Shown: one piece after another, positions 16,101 through 23,902 of the stretch | Layout: each line of letters starts with the position of its first letter | How positions within the stretch are numbered: position 1 is the first letter of the stretch | Source of the DNA: an uncultured Oscillospiraceae bacterium | Lineage (GTDB): Bacteria > Bacillota > Clostridia > UBA1212 > SIG427 | Assembly (NCBI GenBank): GCA_902465325.1 | Contig: CABQMV010000013.1 | Coordinates: forward strand, 1 to 24,536 | Length of the DNA: 24,536 nucleotides | Direction of reading: 5' to 3' | Program-made: the position numbers and the translations under genes | The notes under the pieces: model-generated | Seen by the model: only the letters and a program-made list of their open reading frames with translations | Told to the model about the DNA's origin: nothing | Database searches by the model: none

Positions 16101-17487
16101 GCCGGGGGTATCTTTCCACATTTGACAGAAACAGATCCAGCCAGGTTTTGTTCTTCGGGTATTCTTGTTTTGTACTATTGTATTGGTAAATAACCGCCTG
16201 CTTTTCCGTTTCACCGAGTAGCATAATATCCTTTACTTGACTGGAAGCAGATTGCATCATCTGTTCCATCAGGATTGTCATCTGCTTATACATGTTGTCG
16301 ATCTGTCTCTCTGAATACCGGGATAGCTGATAGTCAAAATCCAGCTGTAATTCCCCGTCTTTCCAGTGCCGAATAATGATCTGCAGGGCATATTCCTGTT
16401 CTGAATTGTAAAACTCCGTATTCTCAATTTTATAGCCATCCAATTCTTTTGGCAGCACTGTGTTATAATAGTTGATACAGACATCATAGAGCCGTTGTGC
16501 ACCATTTTCACGAAAATTCAAATTTTCATACAGTAAATTATACGGATACTTTTGGTTGACAAAGCTCTTTTTCAAATCGGAAGAAACCGCTGCCAGCATT
16601 TCGTTAATTGTCTGATTTTTATCTATGAGATAACGGTACGGCATGGTATTGGTAAAATTCCCAAATATCCGCCGTTCCGTACTGCCTGTTCTGCCAAGCA
16701 GAGGATTTCCAATTACAATATCCTCTCTGCCATACTTCTTATACGAATAAAGCAAATATAAACAAGTAAAAAAGGTATGGTAGCTGATATGACTGCCGGC
16801 AATGCAGGCATCCAGCTTCTGTCGAGTCTCTTTATCAATATAATAGGTTTTTCTTTTTCCCCGCAGATTTCGCATATCTGAACGAGTCAAGAGTTCGGGA
16901 ATTGGCGTAAACATTTCTTGCCAATACACCTTCATTTTATCATATCTTTCGTTTTGCTCTTTCGTGATAGCATCAAGATAGGAAGGTTTTTCGCCCGATT
17001 CCAGGATGTTGCCGCTTCTCACCGCCTCATAGTACCGGGTCACCTGTTCCGTCAATAATTTTGTAGACCAGCCGTCTGCAAGAATGTGGTGAATTTTTAC
17101 AAAATATCCCTTATCCCCATCTGACAGCCTAAAAACGGCAAAATAATACAATGGCCGGTCTGTCATAGGAAAAGCAGTCTTGGCACTCTCTTCGCACCAT
17201 TTCCAATAGGCTGCCTCTGGTTCGCTGCTACTTGCAAAATCAAGAGTTTCAATTTCTGGCTCGTCATCACAGATATATTGATATACATGCCCAGACTGTT
17301 CTGTAAACCGCAAACGCAGCGCAGTATGGTCATGAATAAATACCTTGAGCGCCCGCTTCAGAAGAGATAAGTCAACAGGGCCTTTGATCCGGACTGTCCC
17401 TCCAATATTAAACAGAGGGGAATCTTTATACTTTTTCTGCGTAAACCATATTCGTTTCTGTGCATTTGATAATTCATATTCGGTCAT
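13150..17487 (-). CDS. Nonribosomal peptide synthetase, C-A(Asn)-T-E module
   Basis: A 1445-residue single module. The condensation domain spans about 1-430, with HHILADG at 133-139. The adenylation domain (about 450-930) has YTSGSSGTPKG at 591-601, NEYGPTEATIG at 727-737 and YKTGD at 815-819. The carrier domain carries IGGDS with Ser975. The C-terminal domain (about 1030-1445) is an epimerase by HHLVIDGVSW (1154-1163), TVGWFTNIFP and LNYLG. Aligning to GrsA by eye gives the ten-residue code D-F-T-K-I-G-E-I-G-K (637, 638, 641, 678, 701, 703, 728, 736, 737, 922), close to the known Asn code DLTKLGEVGK. The size and order match ClbN of the colibactin pathway, which makes an N-acyl-D-Asn cap, so the first domain is probably an acylating (starter) condensation domain. 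There is no thioesterase, so the D-Asn must pass to an acceptor encoded elsewhere. TAAGGAGGAGTACT precedes the ATG. Confidence 0.93.
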   Translation of the reverse strand: MTEYELSNAQKRIWFTQKKYKDSPLFNIGGTVRIKGPVDLSLLKRALKVFIHDHTALRLRFTEQSGHVYQYICDDEPEIETLDFASSSEPEAAYWKWCEESAKTAFPMTDRPLYYFAVFRLSDGDKGYFVKIHHILADGWSTKLLTEQVTRYYEAVRSGNILESGEKPSYLDAITKEQNERYDKMKVYWQEMFTPIPELLTRSDMRNLRGKRKTYYIDKETRQKLDACIAGSHISYHTFFTCLYLLYSYKKYGREDIVIGNPLLGRTGSTERRIFGNFTNTMPYRYLIDKNQTINEMLAAVSSDLKKSFVNQKYPYNLLYENLNFRENGAQRLYDVCINYYNTVLPKELDGYKIENTEFYNSEQEYALQIIIRHWKDGELQLDFDYQLSRYSERQIDNMYKQMTILMEQMMQSASSQVKDIMLLGETEKQAVIYQYNSTKQEYPKNKTWLDLFLSNVERYPRHIAVSKGLESLTYQELDIKSNQIAQHLFSTGVEAEDIVAAILGHDIDTVAAILAIMKCGAVYLPMDLNTPRNRIREILAESKARYLLVKEYDAENYDVEVISLCHMTHDNDNLVKINLCTPSDIAYLLYTSGSSGTPKGVPIHHKNLMNYLCWARNTYITKEREVFALYSSLAFDFTMTSIFLPFISGGEIRIYDGQSVKNIFSAVIRENMATIVKITPSHIPLLTDVPVDKSSIHTFIIGGEDLKRELCGKLYRNFHGDVSIYNEYGPTEATIGCMTYLYQEVDRENSVPIGRPIANTQIYLLDADLQPVPEDTTGEIYIGGDSVSAGYYMLPEETNKRFIDNPYIKDSIIYKTGDLAYRNEAGALVYYGRCGDEMKIRGNRVNLSEITSKIMDSTMAENAYVCSVACGDSVQLCAYIIQNSSYDLEQLKEFLKTQLPEYELPQFYVCLREFPLTINGKIDSTKLPAPDFGSNIAESISDGQIDVLISAISSVISDRDILPKDNFYAIGGDSIKAIQISSRLQEKGYELTVRDILLNPTISSMSALIKIKNEQQYEQGICKGQIKKTPIVSRFFEQHFADEGYYNQSVLLKLKKFVSAKVLNKAFRVLIRHHDALRINYDGYTNQLFYNNRHLACKSIVKSKYSLSLRPEILNKILNKKLNHRFNLKKDLLIRPYYITNQKDIGYLYITVHHLVIDGVSWRILLEDLAELLEHMDRSDFRLPAKTASCACYAEAYSKYSKAAHFDTSYWYKICEERKDIVPTDVSGKTFGQRKKINFHLDKVYTEMFTGKANEKYHTKPDELLLIALAFALEEMYQFSDMRVDVERHGRDILGDADISRTVGWFTNIFPVHIRMTEEGYIEKIQSVREQIRQTGSRGYEYGILKYIKKQLEDREKNICLNYLGEYVQRPNKYFTLSRILFDNAVSPDNEVDSCFHINAFVMEKCLNIYIFYIDALEEDYLPHSFSSCYRRHLTDLLEHCVDN

Positions 17488-17498
17488 AGTACTCCTCC

Positions 17499-20400
17499 TT
17501 AAACAACGACGCCCCGTTCTAATTTGATCATATTGTCCGCCAAATAGAAATATCTGTCGTCATGCGAAATAACAACCACACCCTTGCCCTGTTTTTTTAG
17601 CTGGGGCAGAAGTTCCGTATAGAAATACTGCCGGAATTCCGGATCCTGCTCTGCAGCCCATTCGTCCAGCAGGATAAAGGGTTTATCGTCCAGACAACAC
17701 ACTACATAGGCCAGCCTTTTTCTCTGTCCGGTGGAAAGATTCAGAGAATGAAATGCGCCCTCTTCGTCCAGCTCTACCTTGTGGTCCAGCCGCAGATGAT
17801 GGAGCAGCTCCCGTATTTCCCTGTCCTGTTTTGAAACATCTACGCCATACAGTTTTTTAAACAGATGAAAATCACTGTATACAGCAGTAAAACATTCGTT
17901 AAGATCCACCATATTACACTTCTCACCATTCAGTAGAATCTCCCCACTGGCCGGCGCATACAAGCCGGAAAGAATTTTCCCTAAAGTCGATTTGCCGCTG
18001 CCGTTTCCCCCGGTAATATAGGTGATTTCTCCAGTAGAAAAACGCAGATTCACCGGGCCTAGAGTAAATTCAATACTCTCCTCTTCCGTTTCCTCATCCC
18101 TCATTGTGTAACTGTACACAACATTTTCTACCTGAAGGGTTACCGGCGGTGTAACAGTAACCATTGCTTTCTGTTTGCTGTATCCAGTAGAAACCTCTTC
18201 TAAGTCCTCAATCAGTTTATTGATTCTCTTTAAATGAACCCTCAGAGAAGTAATATTGGGAATAATGCCCGTAATAGCGCCAAAAGGCCCGATCATATAA
18301 AACACCATGAACAGAGTCTCCCGAAGCTCATTGGCATTGATATCCAGTATAATCAGAGGAAAAATGAATACTACAATTCCAAAAATCAGGTTATACATCA
18401 ACGAATGATAGACACCAAAATTCAAGAATTTAACGCCGGCCTCCTTAGACAGATCCGTTGACAGCCTGGAATATTTTTTGATATCTTTGTAAAACGCCAA
18501 CTTTCTTAGCTTGCTCAGAACCAGTTCCTTGAAGCCATATACCAGATCGGCCATTTGGTCAAAATAGATATCCTGTATATCTCTGTGCTTTTCCCAGTAT
18601 TTTGCGGAAAGGCGGCTGGTAATGAACCCCATGAGGCTGTTCAGCGCTAAAATACAGGTAGACGCCGCAAAAGCCACAACACTGTTGGACAACAGGTAGT
18701 ACAGACAGAACAGAAACGTCAGCAAATTGGTGGCAAAGCCAACCACCATTCCCGGAATACCTGCTACAACCCCCACATCATTATTCAAACCGGAATAAAT
18801 GCGGGCGCTCCCAATCTTTTCAATGGCCTGATAGGAGGAGTGGATAACCTTGTCAATCATGCTCATCCGCTTTTCATAGGAGATTTCATTGGTAATCAAA
18901 ATCATACGGCCTTCAAACAGCTTATTTGTATACACAAAAAACAGCAAGGAAAAAATAAAATAGACCAGCAGTTCCTTGGAATATTCCAGATTTCGGTTAA
19001 AGGATTCATTAATGGTAAAAATAATCAGTGTGCTGGTCAGACCGTTAATAAGGGACAGAGGAACCAGCGCAGGATAATTTTTCTCTTTAGGCTTTAGATA
19101 ATTGAACGTAATCAATACGTAAATAAAAAAGATGATACCGGCAAAGAAGCCGCAGACAGCCCCGCATAGAATACTTCTGGAACCCCATACCACAACGGCA
19201 TCCCAGGGCAGCCGTTCCAGCAGAATATTAGGCAAATAGTAGATACAAAAGCCGTAAAAAATCATAATAGGGATTGCCACCAATAAGCCGGCCAGCTTTG
19301 CGCCTTTAAATTTTTCACGGATTCTTTTCTTCTGAAGTATCTCAATAACGGCAATAATACACATTACAAAGAAAAAAGCGCCTACGAGAACCGAACCAAT
19401 GCAGATACAGGAGAAAGTAGTATCCATGGTCTTATAGGTATCCTGACCCAGCTTTGTAAATCCCCGGTTGTATATTGTATTAAAAAAGTTTTCTGTAATA
19501 TATCCCGGTACATTAGAGTTCAGATTGGCCAATACACAGATGCCAATCTGCTTTTCATTATCAATGGTCAGGTTAGAGGAAAAGTTTGGATTAGAGCCTG
19601 CGTGGCTAATATATTCTCCCCGGATGTGGACAGACCATCCAGCAGCATAGTAAGAATCCCCGGAGGAGGCCACTGTCATATTTCCCACATGGGACCGCTC
19701 TACAGCTGTCCGGTATTTTTCCGGAATTCCAATAATTCCCATTTGGATCCCCATCCAGCGAGCCATGTCTCTGGCCGAGGAGATCACATACCCGGCCGGC
19801 GTATTGCCCCGGTATTCCGGCGCCGCGTATTCCCGAACCTGAAAAAACTCCGTTTTATATCCTGTCGCCATATTCCCTGTGGCAACCGCCTCTGCTCTGG
19901 TCATATAGGTATTGTGCAGTCCCAGGGGAATCAGGATTTCATTTTTAATAAACTCCTCGTAGCTTTCCCCGGACACAGTTTGGATAATAAGACCTAGTAT
20001 ATCGTAATTTATAGTGGCATAGGAATGCTGCGTTCCCGGATAAAAGGATAAATAGGTCCCTGTCAGCGTACGGACAGTTTTCTCCAGCATATCATCGGAA
20101 TTCCCTTCTGGAATATAGCCAATGGTCTTAAAGGGCAGACCTGTTGTCTGGTACAGTACGTTTCCTACTGTAACAGGGACCTCCCCGTTGATTTTCTTGC
20201 CCTTATATTCTCCTTTATAATACAGCTTCAGCCAGGGAATATACTGGGTAATTTCATCTGTAAGCTTTAATTTTCCTTCCTGTTCCAGCAAAATAATACC
20301 CAAACCGGTAAACGCTTTACTCATAGAGCCCAGCTCAAACAGGGTGTCTGGCGATACGGTTTCTCCTGCAGACAGATTGGCATATCCATAGCTTTTGAAT

Positions 20401-20594
20401 TCCACGCCGTTTTCCGATACAATTGCCGCAGAAATACCAGGTGTCCCTGTCTTTTTTACAGCAGTATCAGCCAGATTGTCTAAAGCAGCTAAAGCGTCAG
20501 AAACAGAAAGCGTCTGCTCTTCTCCAAGAGCAGGTATGCCGAAAGCAGAAAAAGCAAATAGAAATAAAATAAAAAAACATATGAATCTTCTCAA
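17499..20594 (-). CDS. Serine peptidase (beta-lactamase fold) fused to cyclic-peptide-type ABC exporter
   Basis: A 1031-residue fusion. A signal peptide (about 1-24) leads into a class C beta-lactamase/ClbP-type domain (about 30-385) with SMSK (Ser90, Lys93), SYATINYD (Tyr192) and HAG (331-333). Three membrane helices follow (about 394-418, 434-456, 470-498), as after the ClbP peptidase, then an exporter membrane domain (about 508-780) and an ATPase with GGNGSGKST (862-870), LSTGQ (953-957), FILLDE (973-978) and SHDD (1010-1013). The organisation matches the 'type B' prodrug peptidases described with xenocoumacin-like systems and SyrD-type exporters. Predicted role: export of an N-acyl-D-Asn-capped precursor and removal of the cap on the outer side. 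The start is TTG, chosen because AGAGG lies 6 bases upstream and no ATG is near. The gene begins 12 bases after the isomerase stop. Confidence 0.92.
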   Translation of the reverse strand: MRRFICFFILFLFAFSAFGIPALGEEQTLSVSDALAALDNLADTAVKKTGTPGISAAIVSENGVEFKSYGYANLSAGETVSPDTLFELGSMSKAFTGLGIILLEQEGKLKLTDEITQYIPWLKLYYKGEYKGKKINGEVPVTVGNVLYQTTGLPFKTIGYIPEGNSDDMLEKTVRTLTGTYLSFYPGTQHSYATINYDILGLIIQTVSGESYEEFIKNEILIPLGLHNTYMTRAEAVATGNMATGYKTEFFQVREYAAPEYRGNTPAGYVISSARDMARWMGIQMGIIGIPEKYRTAVERSHVGNMTVASSGDSYYAAGWSVHIRGEYISHAGSNPNFSSNLTIDNEKQIGICVLANLNSNVPGYITENFFNTIYNRGFTKLGQDTYKTMDTTFSCICIGSVLVGAFFFVMCIIAVIEILQKKRIREKFKGAKLAGLLVAIPIMIFYGFCIYYLPNILLERLPWDAVVVWGSRSILCGAVCGFFAGIIFFIYVLITFNYLKPKEKNYPALVPLSLINGLTSTLIIFTINESFNRNLEYSKELLVYFIFSLLFFVYTNKLFEGRMILITNEISYEKRMSMIDKVIHSSYQAIEKIGSARIYSGLNNDVGVVAGIPGMVVGFATNLLTFLFCLYYLLSNSVVAFAASTCILALNSLMGFITSRLSAKYWEKHRDIQDIYFDQMADLVYGFKELVLSKLRKLAFYKDIKKYSRLSTDLSKEAGVKFLNFGVYHSLMYNLIFGIVVFIFPLIILDINANELRETLFMVFYMIGPFGAITGIIPNITSLRVHLKRINKLIEDLEEVSTGYSKQKAMVTVTPPVTLQVENVVYSYTMRDEETEEESIEFTLGPVNLRFSTGEITYITGGNGSGKSTLGKILSGLYAPASGEILLNGEKCNMVDLNECFTAVYSDFHLFKKLYGVDVSKQDREIRELLHHLRLDHKVELDEEGAFHSLNLSTGQRKRLAYVVCCLDDKPFILLDEWAAEQDPEFRQYFYTELLPQLKKQGKGVVVISHDDRYFYLADNMIKLERGVVV

Positions 20595-20605
20595 AAAGCA
20601 CCTCT
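20595..20605 (-). promoter_or_regulatory. Ribosome binding site deciding a TTG start
   Basis: AGAGG (20605-20601 on the minus strand) followed by TGCTTT precedes the TTG at 20594-20592. No in-frame ATG or GTG begins the signal peptide, so this site fixes the start of the peptidase-exporter fusion. The site lies just beyond the stop codon of the isomerase gene. Confidence 0.55.
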
Positions 20606-20606
20606 G

Positions 20607-21233
20607 TTAACTATTATTAAAAATAGCACTCTCTACAATTTCACAGACAGTGTGCAGCAGCTGCATATATCCTTCCTGTACAGCTGCTGCAGTCTGTCCT
20701 TTAAAGACCACGGTCCTGCGGCAGATGCTCCGCAGCCTGTTTTCTTTTTGATTTCCGGTAAAACCAATGGTATAAACTCCTATTTCACGAGCCGTATATG
20801 CTGCATTGACTATATTGGAAGACTGCCCGGAAGCCGATAGCAGAAACAGCACATCGCCTTTTTTCGCATAGATATAGAGCTGCTGTGCATAAATCAGAGA
20901 GTAGTCCATATCATTGGCAATTGCAGTAACATTGGCCAGACCGGATAGGGAAACAGCAGGTAAACCTTCCTGCAGTCGCCAAAGAATGCTGTGGGAAAAG
21001 GCTGTTCCCTTTGCTCTTTTCCGTTTAATCCGAAAATCCTTTATAAATTCCGCTGCAATATGATCTGCATCTGCGCAGCTGCCTCCATTTCCACATAAAT
21101 ACAGCCGGTTTCCTGCCTGGAATGCCTGTATGAGGATTTTGCAAATCTGCTCAATCTCTGTACGGTTAACCTCCAAAAAATCCCTGTCCTTCGTTTTTTG
21201 TATAACAAGGGAATGAAGATGGGCCAAAATCAC
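20607..21233 (-). CDS. SIS-domain sugar-phosphate isomerase (GmhA-like)
   Basis: A 208-residue SIS-domain protein similar in length to GmhA (about 192). CGNGGSCADADHIAAEF (47-63) and SASGQSSNI (133-141) are the two phosphosugar-binding loops; DMDYSLIYAQQ (108-118) and Glu62 and His194 match conserved active-site regions of GmhA. GmhA converts sedoheptulose 7-phosphate to D-glycero-D-manno-heptose 7-phosphate in the cytoplasm. The start is GTG, overlapping the TGA of htpG as GTGA. No other heptose genes (hldE, gmhB) are visible, so this protein may make a sugar phosphate for the natural product, or may have another phosphosugar substrate. Co-occurrence with a DAHP synthase hints at seven-carbon sugar chemistry. 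The family call is good; the exact substrate is uncertain. Confidence 0.82.
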   Translation of the reverse strand: MILAHLHSLVIQKTKDRDFLEVNRTEIEQICKILIQAFQAGNRLYLCGNGGSCADADHIAAEFIKDFRIKRKRAKGTAFSHSILWRLQEGLPAVSLSGLANVTAIANDMDYSLIYAQQLYIYAKKGDVLFLLSASGQSSNIVNAAYTAREIGVYTIGFTGNQKENRLRSICRRTVVFKGQTAAAVQEGYMQLLHTVCEIVESAIFNNS

Positions 21234-23050
21234 AATATAATCTCCACATCCGATACTTCCACCTCACATCGAATATGCTCTGTCAGCGCACTCAGGGAAG
21301 CAATGCTTCGCTCTGTGAAGGCCTGCACCTCTTCAGGCGACAGTCGTCTGTTGTTCATTTTTACAAGGTCATAAATCAGCTGGCAAACCAGACCTCTGTC
21401 CCTCTTTTTTAAATAGGGAATTTGCTGGACCAGTGTACTGCTTGTATTTAAAATAATACATTCCTGAGACGCGCCTCCTGTCATGCCGGACAGAGGCAGC
21501 TCCACAGTCTGCATTCGCTGCAGTCTCTGAGCCTCTTCTGATATAATCATTAGCGCCGGTAAATTTGTATCTTTTAGTCTGGCAGTTTTGACCTGTATCT
21601 GCTGGCTGTCAACAGCCTTTTTAAATTGTTCTGTTAATTTGGAATAGTCCTGCAATTCCGGTTCCTGTATTTCCTCTGGCAATTCTGTATCAATTCGTTT
21701 AAACCGATAGGTCTTCTGTTTATACTCCAAAAATCCAATAAAGTACTGATCAATTTCATGATTAAGAAAAACAGCTTCCCGGTTAAACTGTTTAAACAAC
21801 ATAATGTACTGAGCCTGTACTTTTTCATCCGTAACATAATAGATGATTTGATTCTTTTTTCCGTATTCCTCCAGAGTCAAATATTTACCGCTAATGGTTT
21901 TTACCGTTAAGATATCCTTTATTTTTGTATAAAACCGGTCGTCTCGGAGACAGCCGTATTTTATAAAGGGAGCGATGTCCTCCCAGCATCCATTAAATTT
22001 TTCTGTTTCAGTGCGGTACAGCCCTGTCAGCCGGTCTGCAACTTTTTTGACAATGTGATCAGATATTTTTTGAACAGTCCCGTCGTTTTGCAGGAAACTT
22101 CGAGATACATTTAAAGGCATGTCTGGGCAGTCTATTATTCCCCTCAGTAAAAACAGAAATTCCGGTATTACTTCTTTTATGTTATCCGCTACAAAGACCT
22201 GATTGCTGTATAAGGAAATTTTTCCCTGGTGCTGCCCATAGGGCTCACTCTGTTTCGGGAAGTACAGAATCCCTTTTAACACAAAGGGATGACTTACATT
22301 CAAATGAATCCAGAACAGCGGTTCGTTACTATCATGAAAGGTCTCCCGGTAAAATGTCCGATATTCCTCTTCAGAACAGTCTTTCGGAAACCTGTTCCAG
22401 AGCGGATTTACATTGTTAACAGGCCTGCCCCCCTTCTCCTTCTCCCCATGAAGATAAATAGGATACGGCATAAAAGAACAGTACTTTTCCAACAGCTCCC
22501 GCAGTAGACTGGCCTTTAAAAACTCGCGGCTGTCTTCTGCTATATGTAAAATTACAGTCGTACCCGGTTCCGCTCTGGTACCTGCTTTTACACTGTACTC
22601 TGGTCCTCCGTCACACCGCCAGCATACCGGCTCAGCCTTCTCCTGACAGGATAGAGTGTGAATTTCCACTATATCAGAAACCATAAAGGCAGAATAAAAA
22701 CCCAAGCCAAAATGACCAATAATCCCGCTTCCTTTTACTTCTCCGCCGTATTTTTCAAAAAATTCCTCTGCTCCGGAGTAGGCAATCTGACTAATATATT
22801 TTTTGACCTCTTCCTCTGTCATTCCCACGCCGTTATCACTTACAGCAATGGTCTTCTCTGCTGCATGAATGGTAATGTCAATGCGAAAGTCGGTTTCTGT
22901 ATCACCGGATACAGTCCTTCGCTTTGAAATTGCGTCACAGGCGTTGGAGACCAGTTCTCTGATAAAAATGTCTCTGTCTGAATAAAGCCACTTTTTGATA
23001 ACCGGTAAAATATTTTCGGTCTTTACTCTCAGTTTTCCTCTTCCGCTCAT
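21230..23050 (-). CDS. htpG: Hsp90-family chaperone HtpG
   Basis: A 606-residue HtpG. The GHKL ATPase domain has FIRELVSNACDAISK (Glu32, Asn36, Asp39), SDNGVGMTEEEVKKYI (71-86, with Asp72) and GHFGLGFYSAFMV further on. The middle domain contains LNVSRSFLQND, and the C-terminal domain ends in the expected dimerisation region (QECIILNTSSTLVQQIPYL). Hsp90 uses ATP-driven clamping to mature client proteins in the cytoplasm. The gene is wedged between the DAHP synthase (21-base gap) and the isomerase (4-base overlap), so it is an operon member and not a separate heat-shock unit. HtpG has been reported to be needed for colibactin, yersiniabactin and albicidin production, which fits a role in folding the large NRPS or the fusion exporter here. 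GGAAAGGAAGGG lies roughly 10 bases upstream of the ATG. Confidence 0.95.
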   Translation of the reverse strand: MSGRGKLRVKTENILPVIKKWLYSDRDIFIRELVSNACDAISKRRTVSGDTETDFRIDITIHAAEKTIAVSDNGVGMTEEEVKKYISQIAYSGAEEFFEKYGGEVKGSGIIGHFGLGFYSAFMVSDIVEIHTLSCQEKAEPVCWRCDGGPEYSVKAGTRAEPGTTVILHIAEDSREFLKASLLRELLEKYCSFMPYPIYLHGEKEKGGRPVNNVNPLWNRFPKDCSEEEYRTFYRETFHDSNEPLFWIHLNVSHPFVLKGILYFPKQSEPYGQHQGKISLYSNQVFVADNIKEVIPEFLFLLRGIIDCPDMPLNVSRSFLQNDGTVQKISDHIVKKVADRLTGLYRTETEKFNGCWEDIAPFIKYGCLRDDRFYTKIKDILTVKTISGKYLTLEEYGKKNQIIYYVTDEKVQAQYIMLFKQFNREAVFLNHEIDQYFIGFLEYKQKTYRFKRIDTELPEEIQEPELQDYSKLTEQFKKAVDSQQIQVKTARLKDTNLPALMIISEEAQRLQRMQTVELPLSGMTGGASQECIILNTSSTLVQQIPYLKKRDRGLVCQLIYDLVKMNNRRLSPEEVQAFTERSIASLSALTEHIRCEVEVSDVEIIL

Positions 23051-23071
23051 CTGCTGTAATCCCTTCCTTTC

Positions 23072-23836
23072 CTATCCTACAGACGGTGCATTGTATAATG
23101 TCTCATAATACAAATCGAATTCTGAAAAACTCATTTGCTGTCCAGAATCTGAAAGCGCTTTTTCCGGATGATTATGTACCTCTACCATGATACCGTCTGC
23201 CCCTGCCGCCAGTGCCGCCCTGGACATAGGTACCGCAATATCCTTTCTTCCCAGAGAATGACTGATGTCAACCAGCACTGGAAAATCCGCCTCCTTTTTT
23301 AAAATTGCTACAGCAGACAAATCCAGTACATTTCTGGTGCACCGGTCGTAAGACCGAATACCTCTTTCGCAGAAAATTAGATTGTAGTTTCCTCCGCGTA
23401 AAATGTATTGGGCGGCCTGTATATACTCATATACGGTAGCACACAGGCCTCTTTTCAAAATAATAGGAATGCCTGTCCTTCCCAGTTCTTTCAGTAACTC
23501 ATAGTGGAACATATTCCTGGAGCCCACCTGCAAAATATCTACAGCCTCGCACATCGCCGTCAAATATTTTAAATCCACAATTTCCGATACAATTTTTACT
23601 GCGTATTTTTTTCTGATTTTTCTAAACATGGCCAGCGCTTCTGTTCCCAACCCCTGAAAGGAGTCTGGAGAAGTACGTGGTTTAAAAGCTCCCGCACGGA
23701 TGACAGATATATTTTTCGATACTAAATAACCTGTTATTTCATCCAGCATACCATAGCTTTCTACTGCACAAGGACCCGCAATGAAAAATGGACAGGAAGA
23801 AACCTGCTGAAAAAACGCAGGCACTGTATTTTGCAT
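23072..23836 (-). CDS. 3-deoxy-7-phosphoheptulonate (DAHP) synthase, type I-beta, core only
   Basis: A 254-residue DAHP synthase of the AroF/AroA(G) type I-beta group. FFIAGPCAVES (17-27, metal Cys23), RAGAFKPRTSP (47-57), QVGSRNM (103-109), LKRG (127-130), DISHSLGRKD (190-199, His193) and VEVHNHPEKALSD (218-230, Glu219, Asp230) are the catalytic blocks. KPRTSP distinguishes it from KDO-8-phosphate synthase. The reaction is PEP plus erythrose 4-phosphate to DAHP. Neither a ferredoxin-like nor a chorismate-mutase regulatory domain is present, so feedback control by aromatic products is not expected. The start at 23836 is chosen because GGAGAG lies 6 bases before it; the open frame continues to a GTG at 23986 but lacks family similarity there. 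It is the first gene of the operon and may raise shikimate-pathway flux for the product. Confidence 0.9.
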   Translation of the reverse strand: MQNTVPAFFQQVSSCPFFIAGPCAVESYGMLDEITGYLVSKNISVIRAGAFKPRTSPDSFQGLGTEALAMFRKIRKKYAVKIVSEIVDLKYLTAMCEAVDILQVGSRNMFHYELLKELGRTGIPIILKRGLCATVYEYIQAAQYILRGGNYNLIFCERGIRSYDRCTRNVLDLSAVAILKKEADFPVLVDISHSLGRKDIAVPMSRAALAAGADGIMVEVHNHPEKALSDSGQQMSFSEFDLYYETLYNAPSVG

Positions 23837-23842
23837 AAAGTG

Positions 23843-23848
23843 CTCTCC
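23843..23848 (-). promoter_or_regulatory. Ribosome binding site fixing the DAHP synthase start
   Basis: GGAGAG on the minus strand is separated by CACTTT from the ATG at 23836-23834. It supports this internal ATG over the upstream in-frame ATG at 23896 (no ribosome site) and GTG at 23986. Confidence 0.65.
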
Positions 23849-23902
23849 AAAAAGCAAAGGTTCTTGGTATAACCAGCCGGAACTGAGTTTTACCATGATC
23901 TT

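Noticed and set aside
19602..19997. 131-residue open frame on the plus strand
   Set aside because: Lies opposite the peptidase domain of the fusion protein; no independent support.
17499..20594. Plain beta-lactamase resistance gene
   Set aside because: Fusion to three membrane helices plus a complete exporter, and the adjacent C-A-T-E synthetase, fit a maturation peptidase-transporter better.
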